A stretch of DNA of 64,000 nucleotides, taken from the IMG/VR virus record IMGVR_UViG_3300048798_000032, positions 39,429-103,428 of that record, one strand, 5' to 3'. Origin of the DNA: a virus. The position numbers were made by a program, and so were the translations under genes. The first letter of the stretch is position 1; each line of letters opens with the position of its first letter. The notes beneath the pieces were generated by a model, which was not told where the DNA came from, made no database searches, and worked only from the letters and a program-made list of their open reading frames with translations. Positions 38,083 to 47,811 of this stretch are shown piece by piece.

Positions 38083-39390
38083 TCAGCCAACCACTGTGCA
38101 GCGCACCGTGTTCGCAGCCGGTGCGGCACCGAAGACCAGGTTGACCGCGTTCGCCGAGGTGGCGATCACATCGCAGTACATGATCTGCGGATTCGCCCCC
38201 GACACGTCCCACACGGTCACGTCCGGATAGGAGTTGTTCAGGTTATGCGTGACCGTCAGCGTGGTCAGCGCGCCGTTGCCGAGGGTGCCCGACGTGTAGA
38301 CCTGCCCGAAGCTGAGCGACGTCTTGGCACCCGCAACGGTGGTTGCCCCCATACCACCCTGTGCGACGGGAAGGCCGCCGGCCACGACGCCGACCTGGTT
38401 CCCGGTCAGTGCCAGCCCAGCACCGACGCTGACTTCACCGGCACCCGTGAACTGCTGGAACTGGATTGCTGTCGTCCCGTACGTGACCACGGTCTCGGGG
38501 ACGGGGGCGACGACGATGAACCCGGTGCCCTTGTTCAGCGTGCCGCCGGCGACGAACACATACGCGCCGATGGGAGAGTTCGAGCCGGTGAAGTCAGCTG
38601 CCCGGCTCAGGGTCAGGTTCGTCGTGGCGTTCGTGACCGTGTACAGGCCATTGGCGGGCTGCGCGGTGCCGAGGCCGTTCGTGGCCGCCGTGCCGGGACC
38701 CGTCGCCGCCGGGGCGTTCATGATCAGCACGTTGTCGCCGATGGCCGGGGAGACGCCGTCAACCGCTGTGCCGCTGATCTGCGTCACGGTCCCGCTGGTG
38801 ACGGTGCAGGTTTCTGCCCCGGTGGTGCAGGCGACCGCGCCGTACTTCCCCGCCGCACCCTGGAACAGTCCGTCCACGTAGGACTTGATCGCGATGCTGG
38901 ACGCCGTGGTCGGCGCCGGCGCGGTCGGTGTCCCGGTCAGCGCCGGGGAGGCGAGCGGGGCCAGCGCGGCGAGCGCGGCGGCGAGCCCGGAGATCTGCGA
39001 CTGGGTGAGCCCGGTCAGCGCCGCACCGCTGCCACCCGGCGCGAGGTAGTCGGTTCCCGCCGCCGCCGCCGCGATTGCGGTCCCGTTGCCCTTCAGCAGT
39101 CCCGAGATGGTTGTCTGGAGGGTGAGCGCCGGGGCGGTACCCGCATTCGCGACGGTGCCCGCGAAGCCGTTTGCGTTCACCACGGAAACTGTGGTGACGC
39201 TTCCCTCGGTGGCGGTGAGGTAGATCCAGCCGGTGGTGGCACCCATGTAGACGCCGAACGCGTTCAGTGTGCTGTCGGTGTAGAACTGGCCGAATACCGG
39301 GCTCGACGGGGCACCGGAAAGGGGATGCGCCAGAGCGTTCATAATCGCGTTCTGGAGCATGTTGAACGGGGTGCCATACTTGGTGGCCAC
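38083..39390 (-). CDS. tail fibre protein
   Basis: This 435-aa protein shares the fibre N-terminus (FYTDSTLNAFGVYMGATTGW). Its middle is Gly/Ala/Thr-rich with the fibre motif LPVAQGGMGATTVAGAKTSL, and the end (LTTLTVTHNLNNSYPDVTVW) resembles a small beta domain found in phage fibres. It probably forms part of the host-recognition complex. Confidence 0.7.
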   Translation of the reverse strand: MATKYGTPFNMLQNAIMNALAHPLSGAPSSPVFGQFYTDSTLNAFGVYMGATTGWIYLTATEGSVTTVSVVNANGFAGTVANAGTAPALTLQTTISGLLKGNGTAIAAAAAGTDYLAPGGSGAALTGLTQSQISGLAAALAALAPLASPALTGTPTAPAPTTASSIAIKSYVDGLFQGAAGKYGAVACTTGAETCTVTSGTVTQISGTAVDGVSPAIGDNVLIMNAPAATGPGTAATNGLGTAQPANGLYTVTNATTNLTLSRAADFTGSNSPIGAYVFVAGGTLNKGTGFIVVAPVPETVVTYGTTAIQFQQFTGAGEVSVGAGLALTGNQVGVVAGGLPVAQGGMGATTVAGAKTSLSFGQVYTSGTLGNGALTTLTVTHNLNNSYPDVTVWDVSGANPQIMYCDVIATSANAVNLVFGAAPAANTVRCTVVG

Positions 39391-39458
39391 GAACAGCCCC
39401 TTTCGGTGCGGCTTTCAGGCGGCGGAAAGCCGCGCGGTACGGTTGGGGCGTGGAGCTG

Positions 39459-39692
39459 ATGCAGCCCAGGAAGTTCACGGAGACACTCGGCGCGATCAGC
39501 GCTCAGGAGGATGTCGTGGTGCGGCACGGCCTCGGGACCAGCGCCGTGATAGCCCAGTTCTTCCACTTGCCAGCCGGTGAGACCGCGTGGCCGCCGCCTG
39601 CATGGCTCGCGATCTTGAACCCAGGCGAACTGCACGTGGCGTTCGGGGTCGATGCCGGGCCGGGGGAGATAGCCGCCGTAGTCGTCGCGTGA
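39459..39692 (+). CDS. plus-strand small gene between fibre genes
   Basis: This 77-aa protein starts at ATG 39459 (GTG 39450 also possible). It reads as a folded beta domain (DVVVRHGLGTSAVIAQFFHL, AWLAILNPGELHVAFGVDAG). The VRHGLGTSAVIAQ strand resembles the fibre-end domain VTHNLG...VTV seen in the neighbouring fibres. It is opposite to the late operon, so it may be a moron or an inverted fibre fragment. Confidence 0.45.
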   Translation: MQPRKFTETLGAISAQEDVVVRHGLGTSAVIAQFFHLPAGETAWPPPAWLAILNPGELHVAFGVDAGPGEIAAVVVA

Positions 39693-39699
39693 ACCGGGT

Positions 39700-40608
39700 T
39701 CAGTTGCAGATAACCGTCCCGCTCGTCGGCGCGGTGAAGGTCACCGTCAGCGCGTTCAGCCCGTTGTAGACGACATCCCCGACCATCTCGTCGTCAGCGG
39801 TGTCCATCACGGTCACCGCCGGGAGCTTGCCGAGGTTGTGGGTGACGTCGATCGTGGAGACGGCGGTGAACGCCTGCGTGTAGTTCTTGTCCGCGCCCGC
39901 GAACGGCTGCCACGTCCCATCCGACCGCAGATAGGAACTGGTGCCACCGGGGTAGGTGCCCTGAAGGAAGTCCGCCATCGCGGCAACCGGCTGTGACGGG
40001 TTCTGGGCTAGCTGCGACAGGTCCACGCTGGCCGTGCTGACGGTACCGGACCCGGCCGATGTACTGGCGATTGCCGCCCCGCCGCTCGCCGCCGCCAGGT
40101 TGAACAGGCCCGCTGACGGGCTGGTCACGTAGTACGCACCGGGCGCGAAGCCACCAGGAAGCGATGTGCCGGACAGCACAACCGGCGCGCCACTGGCATA
40201 CGCGGATCCGCTGGCGGTGAACAGGGCCGGGGAGGCGAGCGTGGCGGTGAACGGGAACGGCGAGGCCGGGATGAGGCAGGTGAACCCGTAGTCCGCGAGG
40301 CCGGGGATCTGGAAGGTGACCGCGTAAGTCCAGCCCGCAGGCGACAGGCCGGGCGTGTCGGTGGGGATCAGGCCGGCCGAGAACTGGCCGTTTTCGTCAA
40401 ACTCCAGCACCACCCCGGACATGTCGATGACAGCTTGCCCGGAGATGTCGGTGATGGAGGTGATGACCGGTGAGCCGTCCGGGTTGAACTCGCCCGTGGA
40501 GGGAGCGAAAATGACCTGCCCGGCGGCTGGTGCCTCAGCGGCGTTGAGCACCGTTCCGGTGACGGTGATCAGGGCCGGGAGGGCTGCCGGGGTGCTCAGG
40601 ATCGGCAC
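39700..40608 (-). CDS. tail fibre / receptor-binding protein
   Basis: This 302-aa protein takes GTG 40608 because GGAGG stands four bases upstream. The N-terminal part looks like an attachment domain (ITVTGTVLNAAEAPAAGQVI), the middle is Gly/Ser-rich, and the end has STIDVTHNLGKLPAVTVMDT, the same terminal beta domain as the other fibre. Likely structural. Confidence 0.62.
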   Translation of the reverse strand: MPILSTPAALPALITVTGTVLNAAEAPAAGQVIFAPSTGEFNPDGSPVITSITDISGQAVIDMSGVVLEFDENGQFSAGLIPTDTPGLSPAGWTYAVTFQIPGLADYGFTCLIPASPFPFTATLASPALFTASGSAYASGAPVVLSGTSLPGGFAPGAYYVTSPSAGLFNLAAASGGAAIASTSAGSGTVSTASVDLSQLAQNPSQPVAAMADFLQGTYPGGTSSYLRSDGTWQPFAGADKNYTQAFTAVSTIDVTHNLGKLPAVTVMDTADDEMVGDVVYNGLNALTVTFTAPTSGTVICN

Positions 40609-40621
40609 GGGGCCTCCGCTC

Positions 40622-40912
40622 TCAGTGCCACTCGCCGTCACCTTGAGAGAAGTACAGGCAGACGGGCGTCCACGACTGGCTGCCCGACGCCGCGAACGCG
40701 TCCGGTATCCGGGCCGGCGGTGGCGCGCTGTACCCGGCGGACTGATCTACGAGTGCCCCGTACGCCGGTGGCCCGATTGCGGCCCACTGCTCGGTGATGC
40801 TGGCGTCCGCAGTGGCAGCAGTTCCCGCCGCCGACTGCTCGGTGAGGCCGGCGTAAGGGTCGTGCCCCTGCGTCACCCACTGGTCGGCGACGGACCCGGA
40901 TGCGGTGGCCAT
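40622..40912 (-). CDS. small tail-region protein, unknown
   Basis: This 96-aa protein starts at ATG 40912 (ATGA overlap). It carries repeats of an ...QW/EQ..A pattern (VADQWVTQGHDPYAGLTEQS, ITEQWAAIGPPAYGALVDQS). Probably a structural or fibre-associated protein. Confidence 0.5.
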   Translation of the reverse strand: MATASGSVADQWVTQGHDPYAGLTEQSAAGTAATADASITEQWAAIGPPAYGALVDQSAGYSAPPPARIPDAFAASGSQSWTPVCLYFSQGDGEWH

Positions 40913-42051
40913 CAGGAGGCCGTCATCACGCATTCGATGATCAGGCTGGCCAGGTTGGTGATGGCCGACTGCTCGGTTGGGGTGATCGTCAGGACCAGGC
41001 TGGCTGGGGTGGTTGGGGGTGCGGTGCCCCCCGATGAGTAGCTGTCGGTTCTCGTCGCGATCACCGTTGTGCCTTGCAGCAGGGTCGTCACCACCGTCCC
41101 GTTGCTCGCGCCGCCGCCGAAGAAAATCCGGTTGGTGACCGTGTTCGGCGGTGCGGCCATGGCGGGCAGTTTTGCCTGCCACACCTGGGAGACCGGGTCA
41201 ATCGTGGAGGTGACGAAAGTGGCGTCGTTGGCGTCGCTGACCAGCGAGCACATCGGGGTGCCGCCCGCGACCGACTGGCTTGGCGTCCAGCCTGTGGTGG
41301 TCACGTCCACGTTCGGCCGCACGATCCCCGCGATCGTCGCCGGGGCGATGGCGAACGTGTACAGGCAGTTGTAGGCGGCCGGCTGATCCAGGGTGATGGT
41401 CGCGCCACCGTAACCAGGCCCGGCCGACACGGCGGTGCCGTTATCGATGACGGCGATCTGCGGCCTGCCCGCCACCCCTGGGTAGCTGACCGAGTTGCGC
41501 ACCGTATTGGGGGTTGGCGTGACAGTGAACGTGGTTGCCCCGGTGGTGCCTTTCCCCAGGTACATGCCAGCGATCCAGCACTGGTCAAACGAGCTGGTGT
41601 TGATGACGGGGGTGACCTGGGTGACCGACGACGTCGAGTTGTCGCTGACCGGCGAGTTGATCACCGGCACCGGATTGACGGTGCTGACCCCGTACCAGGC
41701 GTCCAGCGCCACCACCTGAAGCAGATCTTTCGTGTCGGTGGTGTAACTGCATGTCAGTGTGGTGCCCGCGTCGGTGGCCACGGCGAGCCGGTACCAGCCT
41801 TGCGCCACCACCTGCGCCAGCGACATCTGCGCCGACATCGGGATCCAGGCCGGTGCACCCGACCCTCCCCCGGTGGGGGTGGCGATGACCGCCTGGCCGC
41901 CGGGGTCGCTGGTGGCGGCGGCCATGCAGTAGCCGAGGACCAGCAGATCCCCGGCCTGCACCGACGAGGGGATCGTGATCGTGATGGAAGTCGCTGTTCC
42001 CGCTGTGCCCGGCGAGAAGGCGGTCGCGCCGCTCCGGTACCCGATAGTCAT
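40912..42051 (-). CDS. minor tail / fibre protein
   Basis: This 379-aa, beta-rich protein starts ATAFSPGTAGTATSITITIP and has motifs like VVALDAWYGVS and FTFAIAPATIAG-type strands, common in exported or virion carbohydrate-binding modules. The position in the fibre cluster suggests a tail-tip or fibre role. GGAGCCGGAAGA precedes the ATG. Confidence 0.6.
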   Translation of the reverse strand: MTIGYRSGATAFSPGTAGTATSITITIPSSVQAGDLLVLGYCMAAATSDPGGQAVIATPTGGGSGAPAWIPMSAQMSLAQVVAQGWYRLAVATDAGTTLTCSYTTDTKDLLQVVALDAWYGVSTVNPVPVINSPVSDNSTSSVTQVTPVINTSSFDQCWIAGMYLGKGTTGATTFTVTPTPNTVRNSVSYPGVAGRPQIAVIDNGTAVSAGPGYGGATITLDQPAAYNCLYTFAIAPATIAGIVRPNVDVTTTGWTPSQSVAGGTPMCSLVSDANDATFVTSTIDPVSQVWQAKLPAMAAPPNTVTNRIFFGGGASNGTVVTTLLQGTTVIATRTDSYSSGGTAPPTTPASLVLTITPTEQSAITNLASLIIECVMTAS

Positions 42052-42062
42052 TCTTCCGGCTC

Positions 42063-43625
42063 CTAGTTTCCCGCTGCCGCTGACAGTTCCTGGTGGAGCT
42101 GGAGATATCCGGTGTAGGGAGAGATGTTCCCGGTCTTGGGGTCGGCGGCGCTCTGGATGTAATTCCAGGTGTAATTCGCGGTTCCGGCGGTGGACCCCAG
42201 GTAGGTGGTGAATGGGATGAAGTCCGCGTTCTTTTTCCTGGCCGCTATCCGCCCCCGGAAGTAGGTGATCTCCTCGGTGAGCATCGTGGAGAAGTCCGCG
42301 TCGCTGAGCGGGCCGTTCACCCCGGCCGCCCCGGTCCAGGAGCCGATCTCCGAATACCCGGCTTTCGCGCCGATGGAGTCGGCGAACTGCGCGAACGACA
42401 TGGAGACGCCGCTCGGTGCCTGGTGGAGGCTGGCCCCGGCTTTCCAGTCGTTGCCGTACATGTCCGCCGTGACAGCGGCCGGGTACGGGTTGAGTGCCTG
42501 CGCATACCCGACTGCGGTCCCGTACACGGGCGGGTAGGTGCCGGGGTTGAAGATCAGGTCCCCGGTGACGTACGGGCTGGCCAGAATGACCGGGGCGTAG
42601 TAATTCCAGTACTCGGGGTAAGTGACACCGCCGGGGGACGGGAAATTGGTGCCGATGTTCATTTCCGTCCACAGCGTCACATCGAAGTTGGTGGTGACGG
42701 CGGCCATGGACGCGAGGAAGTTCGCGAGGTTGGTCTGCTCGCCGGAGGTGAGGACCCGGCTTGGCTTGACGCACACCTGGAATTTGCACCCGTACGGCGC
42801 GAGCGCCTGCACGATCGCGCCCTGATCATTCGGGGTGAAGAACGTCCAGGCACCTTCCTGCAAATAGACCCGCTGCACCTCCAGCGACAGCGGGGCACCG
42901 ACGTACCCGTCGATGATCTGCGCCGCCGCATACGCCTGCGGCAGAAGCAGGCTGTACGTCTTCGGGTTCGTGGTTGCGCCAACCAAACCGGCGTACCCGG
43001 ACGAGCCGGTGGTGACCGCCCACGCGAACGCCGCCGCCCCGCTGGCACCGGTTGTGTCGGTGGCTGTCACCTGGACGCTGAGCGACTGCGTGGTCGTCGG
43101 CGTCCCGGTGATCAGCCCCGTCGCCGGGTTGATGGACAAACCAGTGGGCAGCCCGGTCGCGCCGTAGGTCAGCGTCTGCCCGGTGGCCGAGTCGATTGCA
43201 GCGACGGGAAGGGTGACGGCGTTGCCCGAGATGGACGACTGCGCGCCTGGGTTGGTGACGGTGACTGTGTTGCCGGTCGTGGATCCTGTGGTGACCGCCC
43301 ACGCGAACGCGGTGATGGACGACGCGCCGGACAGGTCGGAGACCCGCAGGCTGACCATCGTTGCCTGGATGGCCGTGGGAGTCCCGGTGATGAGCCCGGT
43401 GGCCGAGTTCAGCGACAGGCCGGCCGGGAGGCCGGTGGCGGTGTAGATGAGGGTCTGGCCGGTGCCGCTGTCGGTGGCGGCGATCTGGAGGCTGACCGTC
43501 GATCCCTGCTGGCTGGTCTGGCTGCCCGGATTGATGATCGTGATCACGTTGCCGGGCAGCCCGCCGTTGACCTCGATCCACTCGCCGAGCCCGGCGGACT
43601 CATACAGCGTCCGGGGGGTGGTCAA
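42063..43625 (-). CDS. tail protein with two He_PIG-like domains and a glycosidase-like barrel
   Basis: This 520-aa protein starts at TTG 43625, overlapping the previous stop. Two consecutive about 85-residue repeats (YTATGLPAGLSLNSATGLIT and YGATGLPTGLSINPATGLIT) match putative-Ig (He_PIG) domains. The C-terminal 300 residues look like a TIM-barrel glycosidase (VQALAPYGCKFQVCVKPSRV, WTEMNIGTNFPSPG with a candidate catalytic Glu, AKAGYSEIGSWTG with a second). It may degrade a surface polysaccharide during entry. Confidence 0.68.
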   Translation of the reverse strand: MTTPRTLYESAGLGEWIEVNGGLPGNVITIINPGSQTSQQGSTVSLQIAATDSGTGQTLIYTATGLPAGLSLNSATGLITGTPTAIQATMVSLRVSDLSGASSITAFAWAVTTGSTTGNTVTVTNPGAQSSISGNAVTLPVAAIDSATGQTLTYGATGLPTGLSINPATGLITGTPTTTQSLSVQVTATDTTGASGAAAFAWAVTTGSSGYAGLVGATTNPKTYSLLLPQAYAAAQIIDGYVGAPLSLEVQRVYLQEGAWTFFTPNDQGAIVQALAPYGCKFQVCVKPSRVLTSGEQTNLANFLASMAAVTTNFDVTLWTEMNIGTNFPSPGGVTYPEYWNYYAPVILASPYVTGDLIFNPGTYPPVYGTAVGYAQALNPYPAAVTADMYGNDWKAGASLHQAPSGVSMSFAQFADSIGAKAGYSEIGSWTGAAGVNGPLSDADFSTMLTEEITYFRGRIAARKKNADFIPFTTYLGSTAGTANYTWNYIQSAADPKTGNISPYTGYLQLHQELSAAAGN

Positions 43626-44185
43626 GACTGAGGCCCCTGGTAGAAGTCGAGGCCGTCCACCGCCGCAGCGCCACCGAACGCGGGCGCGACCGGCCCGATC
43701 CACCAGACGGGGGCACCCGTCGCGGGCCGCGGCGGGTAGCCGGGGAGTGCCGGGTTCCAGTAGTTGTACACCGGGGTATAGGTATTCAGGAACGCCAGCG
43801 CCGCGACGTCCGCCGCCTCCTGGGTCAGCAGCGTTATCAGGTCGTTGCCGAAGTCATTCGCATACAGCCACCGCCGCGGGCCTGCCCCGGTGCCGGAGGC
43901 GTCGGCGGCCATCAGGTAGATGCCCGCGGGGCCGAGGAACGCGTCCGGTATCTCCCCGCTGGAGTCACACGTGACCGAGGAGATGGGAGTGCCTGTGGAG
44001 TCGAGCAGGCCGGTGCCGTCGTCCACCCCGCCGGGCATCGGCGCGGCCCCGTACAGGTTCCCGGCGACGAGGGAGTCGTAGAACATGATGACGGCACCGG
44101 GACTGGACGACAGGGTGCCGTCGCTGTTCCAGGTGAACGCCCAGTCGGCGGCACCGCCGCCGAAGGCATGCCGGTTCAGCGCCAC
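43622..44185 (-). CDS. minor tail protein, unknown
   Basis: This 187-aa protein starts at GTG 44185 with GGAGG upstream. It is beta-rich and has the segments VALNRHAFGGGAADWAFTWN and ANDFGNDLITLLTQEAAD, ending with Trp/Pro motifs. No family was recognised; position implies tail tip. Confidence 0.55.
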   Translation of the reverse strand: MALNRHAFGGGAADWAFTWNSDGTLSSSPGAVIMFYDSLVAGNLYGAAPMPGGVDDGTGLLDSTGTPISSVTCDSSGEIPDAFLGPAGIYLMAADASGTGAGPRRWLYANDFGNDLITLLTQEAADVAALAFLNTYTPVYNYWNPALPGYPPRPATGAPVWWIGPVAPAFGGAAAVDGLDFYQGPQS

Positions 44186-44225
44186 GGGACCTCCAGGTTC
44201 AGTGCGGGTCAGGCAGAGGGGGGTG

Positions 44226-45170
44226 TTACGCGATCCAGGCGGTGCCGCTGATGTCGATCTGGTCACCCGCCGCGGTGACGCCCTGGAAGATCACCTGGCC
44301 GGCGGCGGACAGCACCATGTGGCAGGCCGCGTCGGTGTTGGTCAGGTCGGACACAGCCCACCGGGCGTTGCCCACGGGCGGCTGGTAGGCACCCGGCAGC
44401 ACCGGGCACACCTGGGCACCCGCAGCGTTGCCAGGGGTGTCCAGGACGCCGCGGAACGCGACCCCGCGCAGGGTGCCGTTGACGGACACGACGGCGGTGT
44501 ACTGCGGCGTCACCTCGCCCTTAATGGATCCGGAGAACCCGTTGTCGGGGTTCAGCGGATGCCAGATGTCGGGGACGCCCGCGATGATCTGCCACGCGGC
44601 GCCGTTCCACAGGGCAAGACTGCCGGTGTCGGTCTCGAAGAAGATGCCGGGGCCTGCCATGTTGGGCCGGGTGCCGCTGACCCCGGACAGGATCTGCGCG
44701 CCGAAATGCCGCTCGTCGGTGAGCCCGGACAGCGCCCCCGACGACGACGACGTCCAGGACGCGATGGGCATCTGCCATATCCCGGTGGGGGTCTGGATCA
44801 GCGCCGGTTCCTGCGGGTTCGCGCCCGGCGTGCCGGTGACGACGACGGGGGTGACGAACAGGTCCGGGTTGGTGGCTGCCCGGTTGAGCTGCATCGCCAG
44901 CCGGTCGATCCGGTCTGCGGAGGACGCAGCGGGAATCGGGGTCGGCGTGGGTGCCGAGACCGGCTTCCAGAAGCCTTGCAGCATCGCCGCGCCGGGGGCG
45001 ACGACCGCGTTGCGGCCGGACGTGTCCAGGGAGGCGGCGAGGCTGTTCAGCACGCCGGGGACGACCCCGGATCCCAGGGCCATCCCGAAGACGTTCTCCC
45101 AGTCGGTGACCGTCACGATCTGGGACACGCCGGGCAGCGGGATCGCGTTATCCGTTATGTCACTCACCAT
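44226..45170 (-). CDS. minor tail protein, unknown
   Basis: This 314-aa, beta-rich protein (WENVFGMALGSGVVPGVLNS, FFETDTGSLALWNGAAWQII) has the sheet-like pattern of baseplate or fibre-base proteins of actinophages. It lies between the Gp37-like tail protein and the smaller tail genes. Confidence 0.58.
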   Translation of the reverse strand: MVSDITDNAIPLPGVSQIVTVTDWENVFGMALGSGVVPGVLNSLAASLDTSGRNAVVAPGAAMLQGFWKPVSAPTPTPIPAASSADRIDRLAMQLNRAATNPDLFVTPVVVTGTPGANPQEPALIQTPTGIWQMPIASWTSSSSGALSGLTDERHFGAQILSGVSGTRPNMAGPGIFFETDTGSLALWNGAAWQIIAGVPDIWHPLNPDNGFSGSIKGEVTPQYTAVVSVNGTLRGVAFRGVLDTPGNAAGAQVCPVLPGAYQPPVGNARWAVSDLTNTDAACHMVLSAAGQVIFQGVTAAGDQIDISGTAWIA

Positions 45171-45188
45171 CCCTTATGCCCGGATTGG

Positions 45189-46502
45189 TCACTGCCCGGC
45201 TTTCTGTGTCTGCTGGAGGGCCTTGTCGATCTTGCGGACCTGGTCGGCGAGCCGCTGCGCCACCGTCGTCCCGCGGGCCGCGAACGCCGGGTTGCCGATG
45301 GTTGGCGTCACCAGCTCGTAGTAAGACCCATATGCGGACCCGGACACCTGAACCCCGGTGGTGGCACCCATGTAGACGGAGCCGCTGGAATCCGACCCGG
45401 CGGTCAGCCCAACCGCAGAGATGATGTCGGTGTAGGAGATGCCTTCGCGGATGGACACCGTCACGGTGTCGCCGAGCAGGTAGCCCTGCACCGGGGGCGC
45501 ATCGGCACCGAACCGCAGCAGCGGGATGTCGGTGGCCACGATGGTCAGCACGTGCGCCGCCGCGCCGTTCAGCAGGTCCGCCTGCCATGCCGCGGTCAGG
45601 TCCGGCGCGGTGGTGGTGGACGTCTGGTCGTCAAACATCTCAGTGCGCCGCCACGGGTCGGTGGCTGCGGGACCGGACGCGTCGTGCTCGGTGAAGTTGG
45701 GCGGGCTCGCGCCGTCCTCGAGGAGCGCGACGTCGGTGGTGGGGATGGCGTCGGAGATCGTGTCGCCGCGCAGGTTCCCCAGCGACGTGGAAAACACGGC
45801 CTGGCCGGACAGGTCACGCGGGATGTAGCAGTCGAACACCAACTGGCCACCGGTCAGCGTGATGCTGACGCCGATGAGGGACTGGACGGCGACGTTGCGG
45901 ATCACGTCCATCAACTGCATGCCAAGACTAGATGTGGTGGTGGAGCTGGAGGTGGTGGACGGTTTCGGCGGCGTGATCGTGATCGTGACGGTGCCGCCGC
46001 GGCCGAGGTCGGGGGCGACGGTGAAGTTGGGCACGATCCGGGCCGTGTCGCCGGCGGTGACCATGTTCTCGGTGACGAAAGTCTTGATCACCGTCTCGGC
46101 GGGGCCGGTGAGCACCCGCGGGGTGGTGGTCTGCTCTGCCCACGTCAGGGTGCCATGGGGGTAGCAGACCCGGTTGGCCAGCAGCACCAGGAAGTCCGCG
46201 CCGGACAAGGTGATCGTCTCGGTGATGATCCCCGTGTTGGGGTCTACAACGAGGTCGTGTTCCCACATCTCGGCCAGCAGCGGCACCTGGAAGACGTCGT
46301 TCCAGTTGACCAGCAGCGGCACCGGGATGAACTCGCCCTGGTCATCGAAGGTGACAAGTTGCCAGTTCCTGGGTGTTGCGGGAAGGATGAGGGTGAACGC
46401 GCCGACCACGTTGAAGTTGAGCGTGCTGATATCCAGCAACTGCCAGGTGATCGGCTGCTGCGGGACAAGGTCCGCGGTGAGCGCGTCGATCCTGACCGTC
46501 AT
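45189..46502 (-). CDS. minor tail protein, ReqiPepy6 Gp37-like
   Basis: This 437-aa protein starts at ATG 46502 and overlaps the gene upstream. It resembles the Gp37/phage D-like tail proteins of actinophages (LLVNWNDVFQVPLLAEMWEH, TITLSGADFLVLLANRVCYP), rich in beta segments and Thr. A central Ser/Thr run (KPSTTSSSTTTSSLG) is unusual and may be a linker. Such proteins sit at the tail tip near the membrane. Confidence 0.65.
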   Translation of the reverse strand: MTVRIDALTADLVPQQPITWQLLDISTLNFNVVGAFTLILPATPRNWQLVTFDDQGEFIPVPLLVNWNDVFQVPLLAEMWEHDLVVDPNTGIITETITLSGADFLVLLANRVCYPHGTLTWAEQTTTPRVLTGPAETVIKTFVTENMVTAGDTARIVPNFTVAPDLGRGGTVTITITPPKPSTTSSSTTTSSLGMQLMDVIRNVAVQSLIGVSITLTGGQLVFDCYIPRDLSGQAVFSTSLGNLRGDTISDAIPTTDVALLEDGASPPNFTEHDASGPAATDPWRRTEMFDDQTSTTTAPDLTAAWQADLLNGAAAHVLTIVATDIPLLRFGADAPPVQGYLLGDTVTVSIREGISYTDIISAVGLTAGSDSSGSVYMGATTGVQVSGSAYGSYYELVTPTIGNPAFAARGTTVAQRLADQVRKIDKALQQTQKAGQ

Positions 46503-47788
46503 GGCCGAAGCCACCTGCGGGTATAGAACAGCGCCACCTGGGAGCCACCCGCGGTGGACGACAGTGGCGGGATGGCAACCGTTGAGCCGCTGCCCGTGTC
46601 GGCGCAGGAGGTGACCGCGCCGAGGGAGGCGACGAGGATGTTCTCCGCGCCAGCGGCAGTGCCCCGGTAGACGTTGACCCCGGTGGTGCCGCCGGCCAGC
46701 GCATCCCACGTCAGGGTCGCTGCCCCGCCAGCCCCGATCACGGCACCCGCCTCGTTGCTGGCGGTTGTCTCACCCGCCGCATTGGTGCCGGTGACCTTCC
46801 AGTAGTACGTCCCGGCCGCGAACGAGCCACCGGTCCCCACCGCAACCGCGACGAGCCCTTCCGGCGGCGGGAGGGCCATTGCCCCGGTGAGCGCGACGTC
46901 GAGAGTGTTGACACCCGGCACCAGCGGCCACAGGTCCCGCGGGTCCGCAGCGGCGAGGGCGGCCCACTGGCTGGCACCGGTCTGGTCGGTGACGGACGCC
47001 CCGGTGACCGGGTCGGTGACGACAGTCCACACCGCACCAGCGGGAACGGGCGTGTCCAGGGACCATTCCCGGCCGGTGGTCTCGTTCGTGATGGCGGGCT
47101 GGCCCGGCCCGGTGATCTGCCAGGTGGGGTAGGTTTCCGCGTCCCCGGTGTAGTCGACGGTCTGCTGGCCCAAAGTGGTGGCGGCCGACAGCAGGACCGG
47201 CGGCATCGGTGGCACCCCGGCACCAGCGGTCGGAGGGGCGAACACGACCGGCCCCACCGCGGCGGCGGGCAGGTCGGTCCAGTACGGCTGCCCGGTGAGG
47301 GTCAGCGCCCACTGGGTCTGCCACAGCGGCGTGTCCGTCTGGTCGGGCTGGTCCAGCCCGGAGGTGACGTAGCATTCCAGGATCCGCTGGGTGCCGTCTG
47401 GCTGCTGCACCCCCAGGTACCCGGGGGTGGGGACGCCGCCGCGGACCGTCCAGAACGCGTTGGTGATGGCCTCGTACAGCAGGTGCGCCGACGACGGGTC
47501 GGTGGGGTCGGGGCATTCGGCGTACAGGCCGAGGGTGATGGTGCGCGGCTGCGGGATCTGGGACTGGACGAGGAACGCCCCGGTGGGCAGCGGCAGCATC
47601 GTCAGCGCGTTCGGCATCCCGCCGATGCCGGAGATCGCGGTGGCGATGACCCCGCTGGCGAGGGTGAGACCGGACAGGTCCCACACGTTGCCGTCGGGGT
47701 CGGTCCAGGTCAGGTCCGGCCGGGCGGTCAGGCCGGGGAACGCGGCACCGGGTGGTGCGGGCGGCTGGCCGGTGCCGAGGACGGGCAT
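46499..47788 (-). CDS. distal tail protein (Dit-like) with C-terminal fibronectin-like domain
   Basis: The first 180 residues of this 429-aa protein read as a siphovirus distal tail hub (SGIGGMPNALTMLPLPTGAF, TITLGLYAECPDPTDPSSAH). The last 120 include VGTGGSFAAGTYYWKVTGTN and GVNVYRGTAAGAE, a fibronectin-III-like module, common in tail proteins that contact sugars. The tail tube docks on Dit. Confidence 0.72.
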   Translation of the reverse strand: MPVLGTGQPPAPPGAAFPGLTARPDLTWTDPDGNVWDLSGLTLASGVIATAISGIGGMPNALTMLPLPTGAFLVQSQIPQPRTITLGLYAECPDPTDPSSAHLLYEAITNAFWTVRGGVPTPGYLGVQQPDGTQRILECYVTSGLDQPDQTDTPLWQTQWALTLTGQPYWTDLPAAAVGPVVFAPPTAGAGVPPMPPVLLSAATTLGQQTVDYTGDAETYPTWQITGPGQPAITNETTGREWSLDTPVPAGAVWTVVTDPVTGASVTDQTGASQWAALAAADPRDLWPLVPGVNTLDVALTGAMALPPPEGLVAVAVGTGGSFAAGTYYWKVTGTNAAGETTASNEAGAVIGAGGAATLTWDALAGGTTGVNVYRGTAAGAENILVASLGAVTSCADTGSGSTVAIPPLSSTAGGSQVALFYTRRWLRP

Positions 47789-47811
47789 CCGCTACCTCCC
47801 GCGTCCAGGGT

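Noticed and set aside
44085-46526. 813-codon plus-strand ORF across the tail genes
   Set aside because: It is antisense to two well-formed tail proteins; its Arg/Gly-rich product is typical of a shadow.
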